Part shown: positions 43,502 to 55,600 of the stretch, one piece after another
Position numbering within the stretch: position 1 is the stretch's first letter
How the letters are laid out: each line of letters starts with the position of its first letter
Source: Loripinus fragilis
Lineage: Eukaryota; Mollusca; Bivalvia; Lucinida; Lucinidae
Direction of reading: 5' to 3'
NCBI GenBank assembly: GCA_964019695.1
Contig: OZ026518.1
Span: 84,005,950-84,069,949, forward strand
DNA: 64,000 nucleotides
Notes under the pieces: generated by a model
Told to the model about the DNA's origin: nothing
What the model saw: the letters and a program-made list of their open reading frames with translations, nothing else
Database searches by the model: none
Translations under genes and position numbers: made by a program

Positions 43502-43606
43502 TTAGCTGGGAGCCTCTTCTTCTTCTTTGGCTTCTTTAGGATCCCGGTAAAATAGTAATGGAAACATACCAATAACACAGCCTATACTCACACCTATAGC
43601 TTTACC
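43502..43606 (-). CDS. TMEM65: TMEM65 terminal exon
   Basis: The acceptor CTAATTTCAG precedes 43606 and TAA is at 43504-43502. It encodes GKAIGVSIGCVIGMFPLLFY, the last membrane helix, followed by RDPKEAKEEEEAPS, a short charged tail as in vertebrate TMEM65. No clear polyadenylation signal was found close by. Confidence 0.93.
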   Translation of the reverse strand, partial: GKAIGVSIGCVIGMFPLLFYRDPKEAKEEEEAPS

Positions 43607-46600
43607 CTGAAATTAGATAATAACACATTTTTGGGTCTGATTCTTTATGTCCCAGTCAACAATTTTTTTGTCATGGCAGGATATGTCTTCCTGTCTTTCT
43701 GGGTTGAACCAGTACTAAGCTCGAACTAGAAACCCTGTAATCCCCAGTCTATCGCTATACCAACTCCGTATAGAACACGCATTTGAGCCGCGACATGAGA
43801 TTTCCAACAATGTGGTTTGTGCAACCAGCAAAGCCCCAGATCAGCCTGCGCATACGAGCAGCTTTGCTAGTCGCTTGAATATTCTACGACTGTTAAGCTA
43901 CTAAATGAACATCATTTGGAGTTTCTAAGGTTAAAAGGAGGCTCCCAGGCTCGTAAGAGTCTACACTTGTCAAAATGCCACATTGATGGAAATCACATGT
44001 CGCTGATCATTTGAGTCAGTACATGAGATTTTGGTACTTATTGCATAGGCAAGCAATGAGGTTCAGACGAGACTGCAGTCTCGCCTCAGATTCATTGCTT
44101 CACATACTAAGTATTAAACAAGATGACATGGTTCATACCGGTTCTGTTGCTGTTGATTCATGTTTATTGTTGCTTATGCTACCATTGTGATTTGGGGATT
44201 TGTGGTTGGTCCTTCACACAGTTTTGTTATGCAGTACTTAGTGTCCTCTCTAGTTTTGCAGTCATCTTGCTGAGAAAGAGAGCTGGTTGCTTTGCTTTCA
44301 TTGTGTTCTTGCTGTCATGGGGCTATCAGTGTCCTGTGTTTCTTCCTTGCAGTGCCATGGGTTGGTCTGTGTTTTGTGATTGTGGCATTTCCTGGTCATA
44401 TTCACTTGTTTTTTGTCGTTGTTTTTTCTATGCAAAGGTTTAATGGTATTTCAAGAATTTCTAAGGCTTATGCTTTCAAATTTATGGGGAACTGCAATGC
44501 CAATAATCCAGCTTTGATTGACATTTATCACACTGGGAAAAAAAGCAAAAATATGCAAATAAACATGTTTTCTAGTAAATGTATGACAATTAGAGACTAT
44601 CATACAGTTTTAATTATCACCTGAAGTATCAACCCCAGACTCCATTATCAGCAAGGAAACTTTAGCCAGATTAGCTGGCTTCTGATAAATCAGGATCTAC
44701 ACTTTTTCATTTAAATGATGAATCTTTGTTTTGTTTTGTATGAGGTTCTACATTCCAGTCAACAGCTATGGTCGTGTCCAGTTCACCAAACCACACTTTT
44801 TCCTGGGCAGCGAAGCTTGACAAAGCAGTTAACCAGTACTTTGTGCACGTACTTTTGTTTTCAACTGACAACCATTCTTAAATCAGTGGAAGGAGGAGAA
44901 TGACCGTAGAAATTATTTCATGATCAATCTCCACGAAAGTATTGGACCGGGCCGAGATAAAACTTGCAACCCATGGATCTGCAGTCGGCTCCCTACCAAC
45001 TGCGCTACCAGGCCTGGTCAAAATGATAAATCAACATTAGTTGTGTATTTGGTGTGCTATTATAGGACCATACTGTAAGTAAAACCTACCATATTGGATG
45101 CCCATCTTGTTGAAGACATATCAACTTGCTGTGGAGTAAGAGCTGGTGCCTTCACACCATATAAACTACTCAACTTATAAGATTGCATACTGGAAGTATA
45201 ACCTACCATATTGGATGCCCATCTTGTTGAAGACATATCAACTTGCTGTGGAGTAAGAGCTGGTGCCTTCACACCATATAAGCTACTCAACTTATAAGAT
45301 TGCATACTGGAAGTATAACCTACCATATTGGATGCCCATCTTGTTGAAGACATATCAACTTGCTGTGGAGTAAGAGCTGGTGCCTTCACACCATATAAAC
45401 TACTCAACTTATAAGATTGCATACTGGAAGTATAACCTACCATATTGGATGCCCATCTTGTTGAAGACATATCAACTTGCTGTGGAGTTAGAGCTGGTGC
45501 CTTCACACCATATAAACTACTCAACTTATAAGATTGCATACTGGAAGTATAACCTACCATATTGGATGCCCATCTTGTTGAAGACATATCAACTTGCTGT
45601 GGAGTAAGAGCTGGTGCCTTCACACCATATAAACTACTCAACTTATAAGATTGCATACTGGAAGTATAACCTACCATATTGGATGCCCATCTTGTTGAAG
45701 ACATATCAACTTGCTGTGGAGTAAGAGCTGGTGCCTTCACACCATATAAACTACTCAACTTATAAGATTGCATACTGGAAGTATAACCTACCATATTGGA
45801 TGCCCATCTTGTTGAAGACATATCAACTTGCTGTGGTGCCTTCACACCATATAAACTACTCAAATTATAAGATTGCATACTGTAAGTATAACCTACCATA
45901 TTGGATGCCCATCTTGTTGAAGACATATCAACTTGCTGTGGAGTTAGAGCTGGTGCCTTCACACCATATAAACTACTCAACTTATAAGATTGCATACTGG
46001 AAGTATAACCTACCATATTGGATGCCCATCTTGTTGAAGACATATCAACTTGCTGTGGAGTTAGAGCTGGTGCTTTCACACCATATAAGCTACTCAACTT
46101 CTCAATATAATGAACTGATCTGAAAAAAAAGAAAGTATAATAGTAAAAAGAAGAATCATCCAATTCTTTTACAACTGACTGGGTGTCCTGAGACTGATCT
46201 TTGGATGCTAGGAATTTTGCATGCTTTTTTGTTGTCTTCGGAATTATGCCTTTTTTTAACCCTTTCCTTCATTAACATTCATGCTAAGCTCCACCCATTA
46301 TGAATAATTATATAAATAAACTTTCACACATGTACACAGTACAAAGAAATAACTTGTCAGGTCCACTAGTGTAGGATCATGTCTAATCACATTTCCATAA
46401 GCAAACAGAGTAGATCCTGATCAGGCAGCTCTTATAAGAGCTGCCTCATATGGGTCTGCTCTGTTTGCAAAAAGTGTTAAAAGGCATCTCTATGAAGTAG
46501 AGGATTTAAAAATCAACTTTTATAAACAAATTATATTAATGTGAGAATTGCAAGGACATGATTCATTTTCTACAAGTCATGAATCTTTTGGCGCCAATAT

Positions 46601-49600
46601 TGAATGCCAGGATAACAACTAGAAAAGAAGTAGTATCATTATCATGTACAAGCTAATAGTCTATAGATTAACTCTTTGCATGGTGTGTAATTTTTCATAC
46701 TTTTGTTGTCATCTGCTGACTTTTTTCAAAACTAACTTTTTCAAAAAAAACTCTTTAAGGACTAGTATCAGAGTGCCAAATAGTTTGAATCCAGATCAGG
46801 ACCAACATTCTGTCGGTCCTGATCTGGGTCCATACTGTTTGCAAAGGTTGTTGGCAGATGACAAAAGTCGACACTGGCAAAGAAAGAGTTATTTCAGATT
46901 TGGGGATTTAAGAATCTTTAAGGTTGACATATAGAGGATCTTACACGAGTGATCATTTCATATGAAATTTATTAAACGAGCCTTCGGCGAGTTTAATAAA
47001 TTTAATATGAAATGATCACTCATGTAAGATTATGTTTATCATATGACCTCTTAAATGTGACTTTATCGCCTTTAAAGTTTGTTTATTTGAATGAAAATGT
47101 GCATTGTTGTAACAGACGTCACCATGACGTTACTTGTTCCCACCAAAAGTGTTATGTAACATGTGGTCATAACATTATTTATGACATGACGTTATTCACT
47201 GAATAACTGTAACTTCATATGATAAATCATCTTGTCCTACCAAGGGTTCGATTGTTTAATCTAACCCTTGGCCTCACAGCTTTGATTTTCTCCGATTGAA
47301 TATGTCATAAGCCGAAAATAGTAACAATTAATATGATCAATCACAAAGCAAAAAATCGATAAACACCATGCCTCTAGATAAGAGGGCGTGATTAATTTTA
47401 TATTCCGTTTTCTTATTTAACAACTAAAATGTACGTTTAATGTGCTCAAAAGAACTGTTATTTTGAGCACCCATGGCATAATTTTGAACTTAATTATAGA
47501 AGAAAAATAAATAATTTCAAGACCAAAATCTTTGCTTATCTGGACTTATGGAGACTTAGCAGGCGGTGCACATTAGATGCCGATAAACTGCTACATTTAA
47601 TCTGATTGGCAGGAAGGGATTATCGAAAAAATCCTTCCTGCCATTTTCATTGGTCGATTAGTCTGCGCTAATAATAAATTTTGAGGGTCGTGAGGCGAAG
47701 GGTTTGTCGAAAGGTAGATACGACTAAACCTTCGCTGGTGAAGATGATGATAAATATAATTTATGCATTAATCTCAGTGGCCCATAGTGATAGACCACTG
47801 ATTGACTATAGAGTCCCGGCCTTTAGTTAAGAATGTGTAACAAAAACCTTTTTTACTTATTTCTCAACCAAAACATACGTTGTAGGTACTCAAACATATG
47901 TTGTAGGAACTCAAACATATGTTGTGGGTACTCAAAAGAACCATCTCAATGAGACGGTTCTTTTGAGCTCCCAAAACATATGTTAAAACTAATGGATAAG
48001 AAAATGTTTACAATTTTATGCTCAAACTTTTTGTTTACAAGTAGAAAATTACTTGTATATATGTATACTATAAAACTCAATCATTCTGATTACTTCAATC
48101 AATTGAACATTACTGCAGCTATTGATTGTGAGTTGTTCAAGACAATTTGGTGCCAGTTTTAAAATCAAAGAAGCAAAATTTATGCAGCTGATCGCACAGC
48201 ACAACAAAATGGACAAAGAATCAGTAAGAAATTGCGTACATTTTTCCTTACTAACATGGGAGAAAAGGGCAAAGGGCAAATGATTGAATTTGTTTGGTTT
48301 TTACCTCAGACCCAGTATAAACAGACTGGTAACGGATGGAAATGCAAAGTTATGTTCTTGAGCCTTTGTTTTAGTGCTATTTCAAAGTACTACAGCCAAT
48401 AAAATTGATTCTGAACATACCCCAGATTATAAAAAGTTATTCCCAGTATGCAAAGTTGAAATATTACAAGTTACAGTAAATAAATTTAAAATTGAAGTTT
48501 TATCCTCTTTTTAGGCTGATTTCTGATGATTTTCAGCTGAAAGTGCCGAAAATAGCTAAAAAGGGTACCTTGGTTTCTTGCTGATGTTCATAAAGACGGA
48601 TAACTTTCAATAAATATAATCAAAACAGTCTTAAAGATAGTATATTGAACCATTGCTTTTTGAAGAAAATCACAGATATGCAGAAAGCTCAGCCTCGACA
48701 ACGTATTTCCAATATATATGTTTACCTGTACGGTAAATCTTGTATTAGTTCGTACAGTAAAAAATAATTATTTTTCGCTGTGTACGAACTAATAAAAATT
48801 ATTTTTCTGAGAAACGGGACTGTACGAACTAATAAAATGAAATTCTGAAGATCGAAAAACGGGACCAAAAACATGCGAAAATTGCCAAAGAGGGAGGAAT
48901 TTCTGTTTATCCTTTTAGCTTAATTACAGGCTGAATGACTGATCAGTATTTTCAATTAAACTAACATTCTTAATAGCATGGTGAAAGATTGAAAATAAAC
49001 AACCAAACATAAAAGTCCGGATTGCCGTTTCAACCGACTCACATGCAATGTGCGATATACCCGGTGATATCACCCGGTTACAGGCCAACTTTACATAGGC
49101 CTGCTTTAAGGAAGAGATGTCACGTCGGACTTGTTCTATGACGATTGTCTTTAGTGTTTCCCCTAGCCAGTTTTAGCATGGCGCAGCGCCATGCCCTTTT
49201 TCTCTAGCGCCATGCCCCTTTTCTAAAACTACATAAAATGCCCTACATTTTGGTAAAAAAATCATGAAAATCTGACAAAAACTAAGGAAGTTACAGTTTT
49301 TTTCAGTTTGAAGCCTGACCTAGCAAGGAAGACACCTGCTGTTACAATAGTTTACTCAGTGTTAATCCTTTTACAATGGTGACTTATTACCTGAGGCAAT
49401 TTTGACACATCACTTTGATGACAATACCCCAATTAGCAAGTATTTAAAATGAAGTGTGAATCTGAACCAGGAACAAGTAAGATTGTGAAAACAAGTACTG
49501 GAAAGAAAGGCAGTCTTGTTAAAAACTTAGGAAGTGATCTTGGAAATTGAAGAAAAAAAATGATTCCCATATAAATAATATGATTCTGATAAATTTTAAT

Positions 49601-52600
49601 AATTAAAAAAAAATAATAATGTATTGAGTGTGTGCTCAAATAGATGTCCTAAAACTGGTTTGAAAATTCTAAATAATAATTAAATAAGTAGTATATTTTG
49701 CATTTAAAAAGGACAGATAACAGCTGCATTATGCTAAGGGACATAAATTTATATATATGACAATACCAAATTCAATTAAGAACTTGGACTGAAAAGTGCC
49801 CTCTTAGCCTGTCGCCACGTGTTCCAAAAGTGCCCTTTTAGCCCGTTTTCGCGCGCTTAAAGTGCCCTTTTCCTGGAAACTTTACCATGCCCTTTTTGGT
49901 GCTGGGGGAAACACTAGTCTTGATGGAATCATATTCGGACCCACTGGGTCCGAGAAATCATAACAAAAATACGACTTCTGTTCACTACCGACGGTTAGCT
50001 CTAGCAATGTATATCGCAGCTTTCGTTTTTGGATTCTTATTTTCTTAGAACTCTCGAAAATGCAGCATAGAAGTAGACAATACAATACATGTACGTACAT
50101 TCAGTCCTACAGGATAGACGTACGCGTACACTCATTGATTTGGAATGAAAACTGAAAATGAAAATGGCGACTTCTAAATATGAAATATGAACAACTGGCG
50201 CGCAGAACCATGAATCAGAGTAGTACATTTCTCTGCCTTCATATTGCAAAAAGACCCACAACTTACGTTTTGCGAATGCTTACTCCATTTAAAGGCTTTG
50301 TATGAACACCTATATTTCTGCATAGGCTGGTTGGTTCGAGCCTTCATCATACGTCGTATTCCTTGTGGCGACATCACATGCTCAGCTTGTTCGCACACCC
50401 CCTTACTTGTTAGCTCGGACCCAATATAGCTCGGTGTTAGGCTGTTAGCATTCTAAGATTATGATAATGGCAATCAATGTAGAACCAGATTCCCGTACTT
50501 TGTCATCTTCGGTCGCTTGACCATGGAAAAGCCATTACATGAAAAAATCTGCCTTTCGTGATTTGAGGCTGACTGACTCTTTTACAGCCAGAAACAGGGT
50601 TGGATGCACTTGCTAGTCTTTGCACTGCTATTTGAACACCATGCTATCCCGTGTACACCTTGCTTTCCATGCGCGGATCCAGGATTTTTCGTCAGGGGGG
50701 GGGGGTCCGGGTCAATCTGACAAAAAAAGCCATGACAACGTTTTTTTAGTCCTCAGCTTATTTTACTGAAGTCAAATGGTTAATTTCGAAGAAAAATATC
50801 ATTTTTCAAGGTTCCAGAGGTGTCCAACATTTTCCATGGGGGGTCCAATTGCTTATACCCTATAGAGACCCATATAACTTGTGATTTTCCAGGGGATCCG
50901 GACCCCCTGATCCCCCTCTGGATCCGCACTTGCTATCTCGACCAGCAGGAGATAGCTTTTTTTCCGTTTAGTCGTCGTTGGGTGGTATTTTTCAGTTTTA
51001 TTTAAATTTTGATAGACCATGATTCTGTAAGCAAACAGTGGCGTCAGGCGATCCTACGTGTGGATCCAGAGGGGGGCTAGGGGGTCCGGACCCCCCCCCC
51101 CCCTGGAAAATCACAAGTTATATGGGTTTCTTTGGACACCCCCACCCCCTGGAAGAAGTTGGACCCCCTCCTCCCCTCTGTAATAAAACCATTGGATCCA
51201 CTCTGTAAACTGTAAAATAAGTTGATGTCTAAAAAAACATTGTCCAGACTGTTTTCTTGCCATCGGGCCTCGACCCCCCCCCCCCCCCCCCCCCCCCCCC
51301 CGCACCCCCCCCCCCCCCCCCCCCCCCCGCCTTACAAAAGTTCCTGGATCCGCGCATGAACCCTGTTCGACTTGCTCATAACGCCTGAGCCACTGTTTAA
51401 TGTGTAATGTACATTTTCTTGCGTCAAGGCCATCATCACGTGCGACCCCCAAATTTAAAACAACACGTGGCCGGAATTGATGTGCGCGGTCTCTTTGATC
51501 TTAAAAAGGATCGTGCTGTCTTTGCCCTTGGCGTCAGCTGATATAATTAGCAGACGTTTTGTGAATTGACTGTGAATTCAAACTGTTTGGCGGAGACAGA
51601 GGGGGCAGGGGGTCCGAACCTCCCCATGAAAATCATAAGTTGTCATTTGTTTCCTAGAAGAAAAACTGGTACGAACCTCCCTCGAGAGGTTCGACCCCCC
51701 CCCCCCCCACCCCCCACGTTGGAATTGTCTGGATCCGCGCACGCATGTTTGGCATGTAGCAGGTTTAGCTATCATACTTTCTAGAGATAATTGGTAGAAC
51801 TGCACAGGTTGATCTGCGCCTTTGTTGTTTGCATACAAAAAAAGTTTCTCGCGGAATTGGGTAAAAAAGCTAAGTTGCAAATTAAAATATACACAGACGG
51901 TAAGGTAATCGAGAGGCTTTTTCGACCATTTTTTCTTATCTGAAAGCAAGCAATTGTTGCGGTGTTAGTGGGACTATAAGCCTAACTTTAGACATGCACC
52001 TTCGTCTACATTCCTGTCTGTTAGCATTTATGCCCCTGGCAAGACTGTGCGGGTGTGCAGGCTCGTCTGAGCCTTCGCTGGTTGCATGTGCGAGAGGTAC
52101 CATAATCTCATGAACTGGCTCGTTTCATAGACAGCCCAATGTAAAGCATGATGCAGAAGCATGCATAAATCACTTTTCATCTTGGTTTGTGCGTCTGTGC
52201 GTACGTGTGATGATCAACAGGAATCATTTAATGTGTAAGACCCATAATACAATTTCATGAGGACGCCGCGCTAGGCTCATCAGTGTCGTCATTGTTTGAT
52301 AAAAAGTTCCAATGATAAACAATATATATAGTTATTTTGTTATGCTTATTGCGTGCGCGTTTTTGGTGAAACTTAGAAATGAAATTGATGCACGCACATT
52401 TAAAGCACAGCTAATTAGTGGGAGTACGTAGGTGTCTAGATTCTTTATCCACTCCAAAACTTTGAGTTACCCGACAAGATTGCACAAAAGCACAGGGTCC
52501 CCTGAGCCTTCGCTCATAGATAACATTTGTGATAAACACCAGCCGATATGGATTCATCATGCTCGGATCCAGTGATTCAAAAAAAAAGACACTTGGGCAT

Positions 52601-55600
52601 ATTTATGGCACAGAAAGGCTCAATGATCACAGACACGTAGGACACTGTGTGCACGCGCGCGTGGTTGTGTACATGTATTTGATTTTTGTCATGACTGGAC
52701 AAAATATCTTCGCGATTTGAATCAGTCCGACGTTCATTGAACCTAGCGTTTATTATTGAATAAAAGTTTGGCATGTATCAATGCTGGATGCACGCGCATA
52801 AGCGACACGGACGATCGCACTGACAGGCGGAACGCTCCTGTTCCGCTGATATGTGCTCGACGAAAAACGAAAGCATCGTGACAGACACACTGATTGACCA
52901 AATCAACGGAAAAACGTTGTGTACGAACTATTAGAAATTACAAATAGGAAAAATGACCACTGTACGAACTAATACATTACATTTTGAGCTGACTGGTCAT
53001 GAATAATTTATGGTGTACGAACTATTCGAGTGTACGAACTAATACAAGATTTACCGTATGTCAATGATCAGTCCGAGTATAGCGGGTCCGAGGTTTTTTC
53101 ATAATACAGAATTAAAGGAAAAGGCCAACTTACTGTACACCGGCAAGGTCAGAAACCCAATTTCCTAGAGCAGCAGCTACAAAAGTAAAAAGACACAAGT
53201 TTAATGAAGAAACACAGCGTATATTATATATAGAGGACCTTACATGAGTGCTCATGTTTTATTGAATTTATTAAATGAGTTGAGGAAAAGTGATAAAATG
53301 TGAGGCTTGCCGATCAATTTATCCTTTTTTCACCACAAGTTAAATAAATTCGATAATACAAGAGTATTTTAATGTTAGATTCTATCTATCATATGACTTT
53401 AAAATAATTTTTGTAATTGCGATTTTGGTGTGAAAATGTTTAGAATTTGCCAGAATATGCGATGTTGTTTTAGGCATCATTTCATAAAGTTACATGTTCC
53501 TGAAAATCTGTACACCACTAGTGGTTTATCGATTTTAATGCATGGCATTATTTTACTCCCAGACGCCACATCATAAGATGAATACATGTGGTCTACAAAG
53601 GTACTATAGCATTTACAGTGAATACCCATAAATTGTTAAGCCACAGGATGTGTATTTTTTATCAGGGTCTGCACTGTTTGTTTGTTTGTCAGCAGGTAAC
53701 AAAAGTCACCACCAGGGAAAGAGTCAATGCAAAATTCATAAGCACATTTTTTTTTACATCAGGTAACAGTTCACTCCAATTAAAGATATGCTAAATAATA
53801 TATGAACCATCTTCAATTACCCTATATGAATTTAATTTTTCGTATTTAGACCAAATAAAAAGTACCTGTGTTTAGGTCATCCCGACCCTGCCTAATTTAA
53901 CTGGTGAAACCTAGATTTTTTTCAGGTTTTCTGGAAAAAATATAATTTTATGCATTTTGAAAGTATGCATAAAATTATATGTGTTTTTTTTTCCAGAAAA
54001 AAAAAATTAAAAAAAAATGTGTGCCAACCCTACCTAAAATTTTCAGAACTGTTAAACGAAACACACTTATTTTTTTATTTGGCCTTTGCTGCAGTTGGTA
54101 TCATCTATGGCTGCAGCGTTAGCCTCAAAATAAGCACAATCTTGCCTCGGAGCCTTTTCTGCTCCCACACATACACACAATGCCCACAATGTATGGAAAA
54201 GGATGAAAGTTGGTTCAGATCCTTAATGTATAGCTGTTATGGAGACTCTTGTTGAAATTTTAAGAAAGGCTTCTTGAAGGCATTAACAGTAAAACCGGTC
54301 TTAAGGTGGTATGGGACCCATGTCAAAAGATAACCGAGTGGTTTTAAAAAAGTAAGAGTTATCTTTGTTTATTGTCTTAAAACATACAAGTATTGGCGTT
54401 CACAAAAAATATCATTTATCAACACACCTGTATGACCAAATATATTTTGACCGTCTGGTCCAGTTTCACCCCTCAATGCGTTCAGAGTTATATTCTTTGA
54501 CTTTTCGCTTACTGTAAAGGCGGCACCTCATGAATGCGTAATTAGGACTGGTCAACCTTAGGCATAGGAAAAACCTGAAAATGAGGCGTGGTTTTATTCA
54601 AAGTAACTGTATTATCTTGCGCCATTATCTCAGTATAGACGCAAAACACATTTTTTTGTCCTTAAAACGCCAGCAAAATAACTGCATCTGAAAATGTCTA
54701 TTTAACATAAGCATAGAGGCAAACATTGTGGACTCCTACAGGAGCAGTCTGATCTGGGTCGGCACTGTTTGTCTTTGAGGCTTCGCATATTTTAGTGGAC
54801 GATAAAAACATACATTTTGTGATTATGCGCTTTAAGGGTTAATAAATGTGAGTTCAGTGTGTATACGATTAGAATTTTCATGAAATGCACGCACGTTTGC
54901 GCAGCCCAAGCAACTTACTAATTCTTCACCAAATTATAAATAGAACCTGAATTCTCTTGTTTCCCAAATGAACTAGCCGAACAATGCCCAGATATGAACA
55001 TTAAAGTTACCGCCTTTACAGTAAGCGAAAAGTCTATTAATACCTGGTCGGGCAATTCTGGTCAGAAAAGTTAATATTCATGCGTATTCAATGTATGTAC
55101 TATTAGCTGATAAAGTGTCTTGCCCCATGACACAGCACTATGACTCTGGTGATTAACAAATTAGTAATCCTTCGATCCCTAGTTTAACACTCTACGAACT
55201 GAGCCACTCACAGTGCTTCTTACGTCCATTATCTTTGTAAATGACGTCGTAGGTCGGAGCGCTCCCTTTTTTTTTCAGCTTGGATGAAACCCAAGAGCAA
55301 CATATTGGACACTGTGAGAGTGCTCGTCAAATGCTGGGGCGTGCCTTTGCGATATTTTTAGCTAGCCAGTGGGGAGTTTTTTTGACTGAGGCTTATTTTG
55401 TATATACAGTCAAACCTCTTTATAACGTCATTCTTTATAACAGAATATTCACTATCCAACATGAATTTGCTGGGAACGGATCTCTTACCATTAATATTCC
55501 CTCTTTATAACAGAATATTCACTTAACAACACCGACAGTAAGTTCTGGGAACAGATACACATTTTCTATTGAAAATATATTCATTAGAATTTTTACGATG

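Larger units (their letters stand above)
48729..53058. mobile_element. 4.3-kb element with perfect 28-bp inverted ends
   Basis: The ends TACGGTAAATCTTGTATTAG(TTCGTACA) at 48729-48756 and the exact complement at 53031-53058 are identical over 28 bp. TGTACGAACTA(A/T)TA is repeated inside both ends (about 48780 and 48820; 52919, 52964 and 53013), like clustered transposase-binding sites. The interior holds a nested element (49152-49917), GGATCCAG/poly-C repeats and a CG-richer stretch. No transposase motif was found. It may be one non-autonomous element or two related ends. Confidence 0.65.
46120..53133. other. TMEM65 intron (7 kb)
   Basis: It contains a hairpin at 46400-46480, foldbacks (46670-46892 and 46931-47230), a palindrome (47865-48015) and the 4.3-kb TIR element. 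No exon was seen. Stretches at 48020-48690 look unassigned. Confidence 0.6.

Noticed and set aside
44123..44443. A small membrane protein gene on the plus strand
   Set aside because: A similar sequence occurs at 1080-1440, the frame shifts between the two, and no homologous protein is recognised. It was kept only as a repeat.
45060..45090. The array as a long terminal exon with its own stop near 45060
   Set aside because: Possible as an intron-retained form, but the last-helix exon at 43606 joins in phase and is conserved in the family, so the spliced form is the better model.
45380..46123. Repetitive open frames on the plus strand (SHHINYSTYKIAYWKYNLPYW type)
   Set aside because: They are the antisense of the TMEM65 exon array. 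The minus strand matches a known family and has splice sites; the plus strand has neither.
51578..51949. 123-codon frame on the minus strand with a KGADQP-like peptide
   Set aside because: The frame crosses a poly-C repeat and repeat-derived DNA. Such peptides are common by-products of dispersed repeats in marine invertebrates.
52000..52900. CG-richer stretch as a gene promoter
   Set aside because: It lies within the 4.3-kb TIR element. No first exon or conserved coding sequence is visible next to it.
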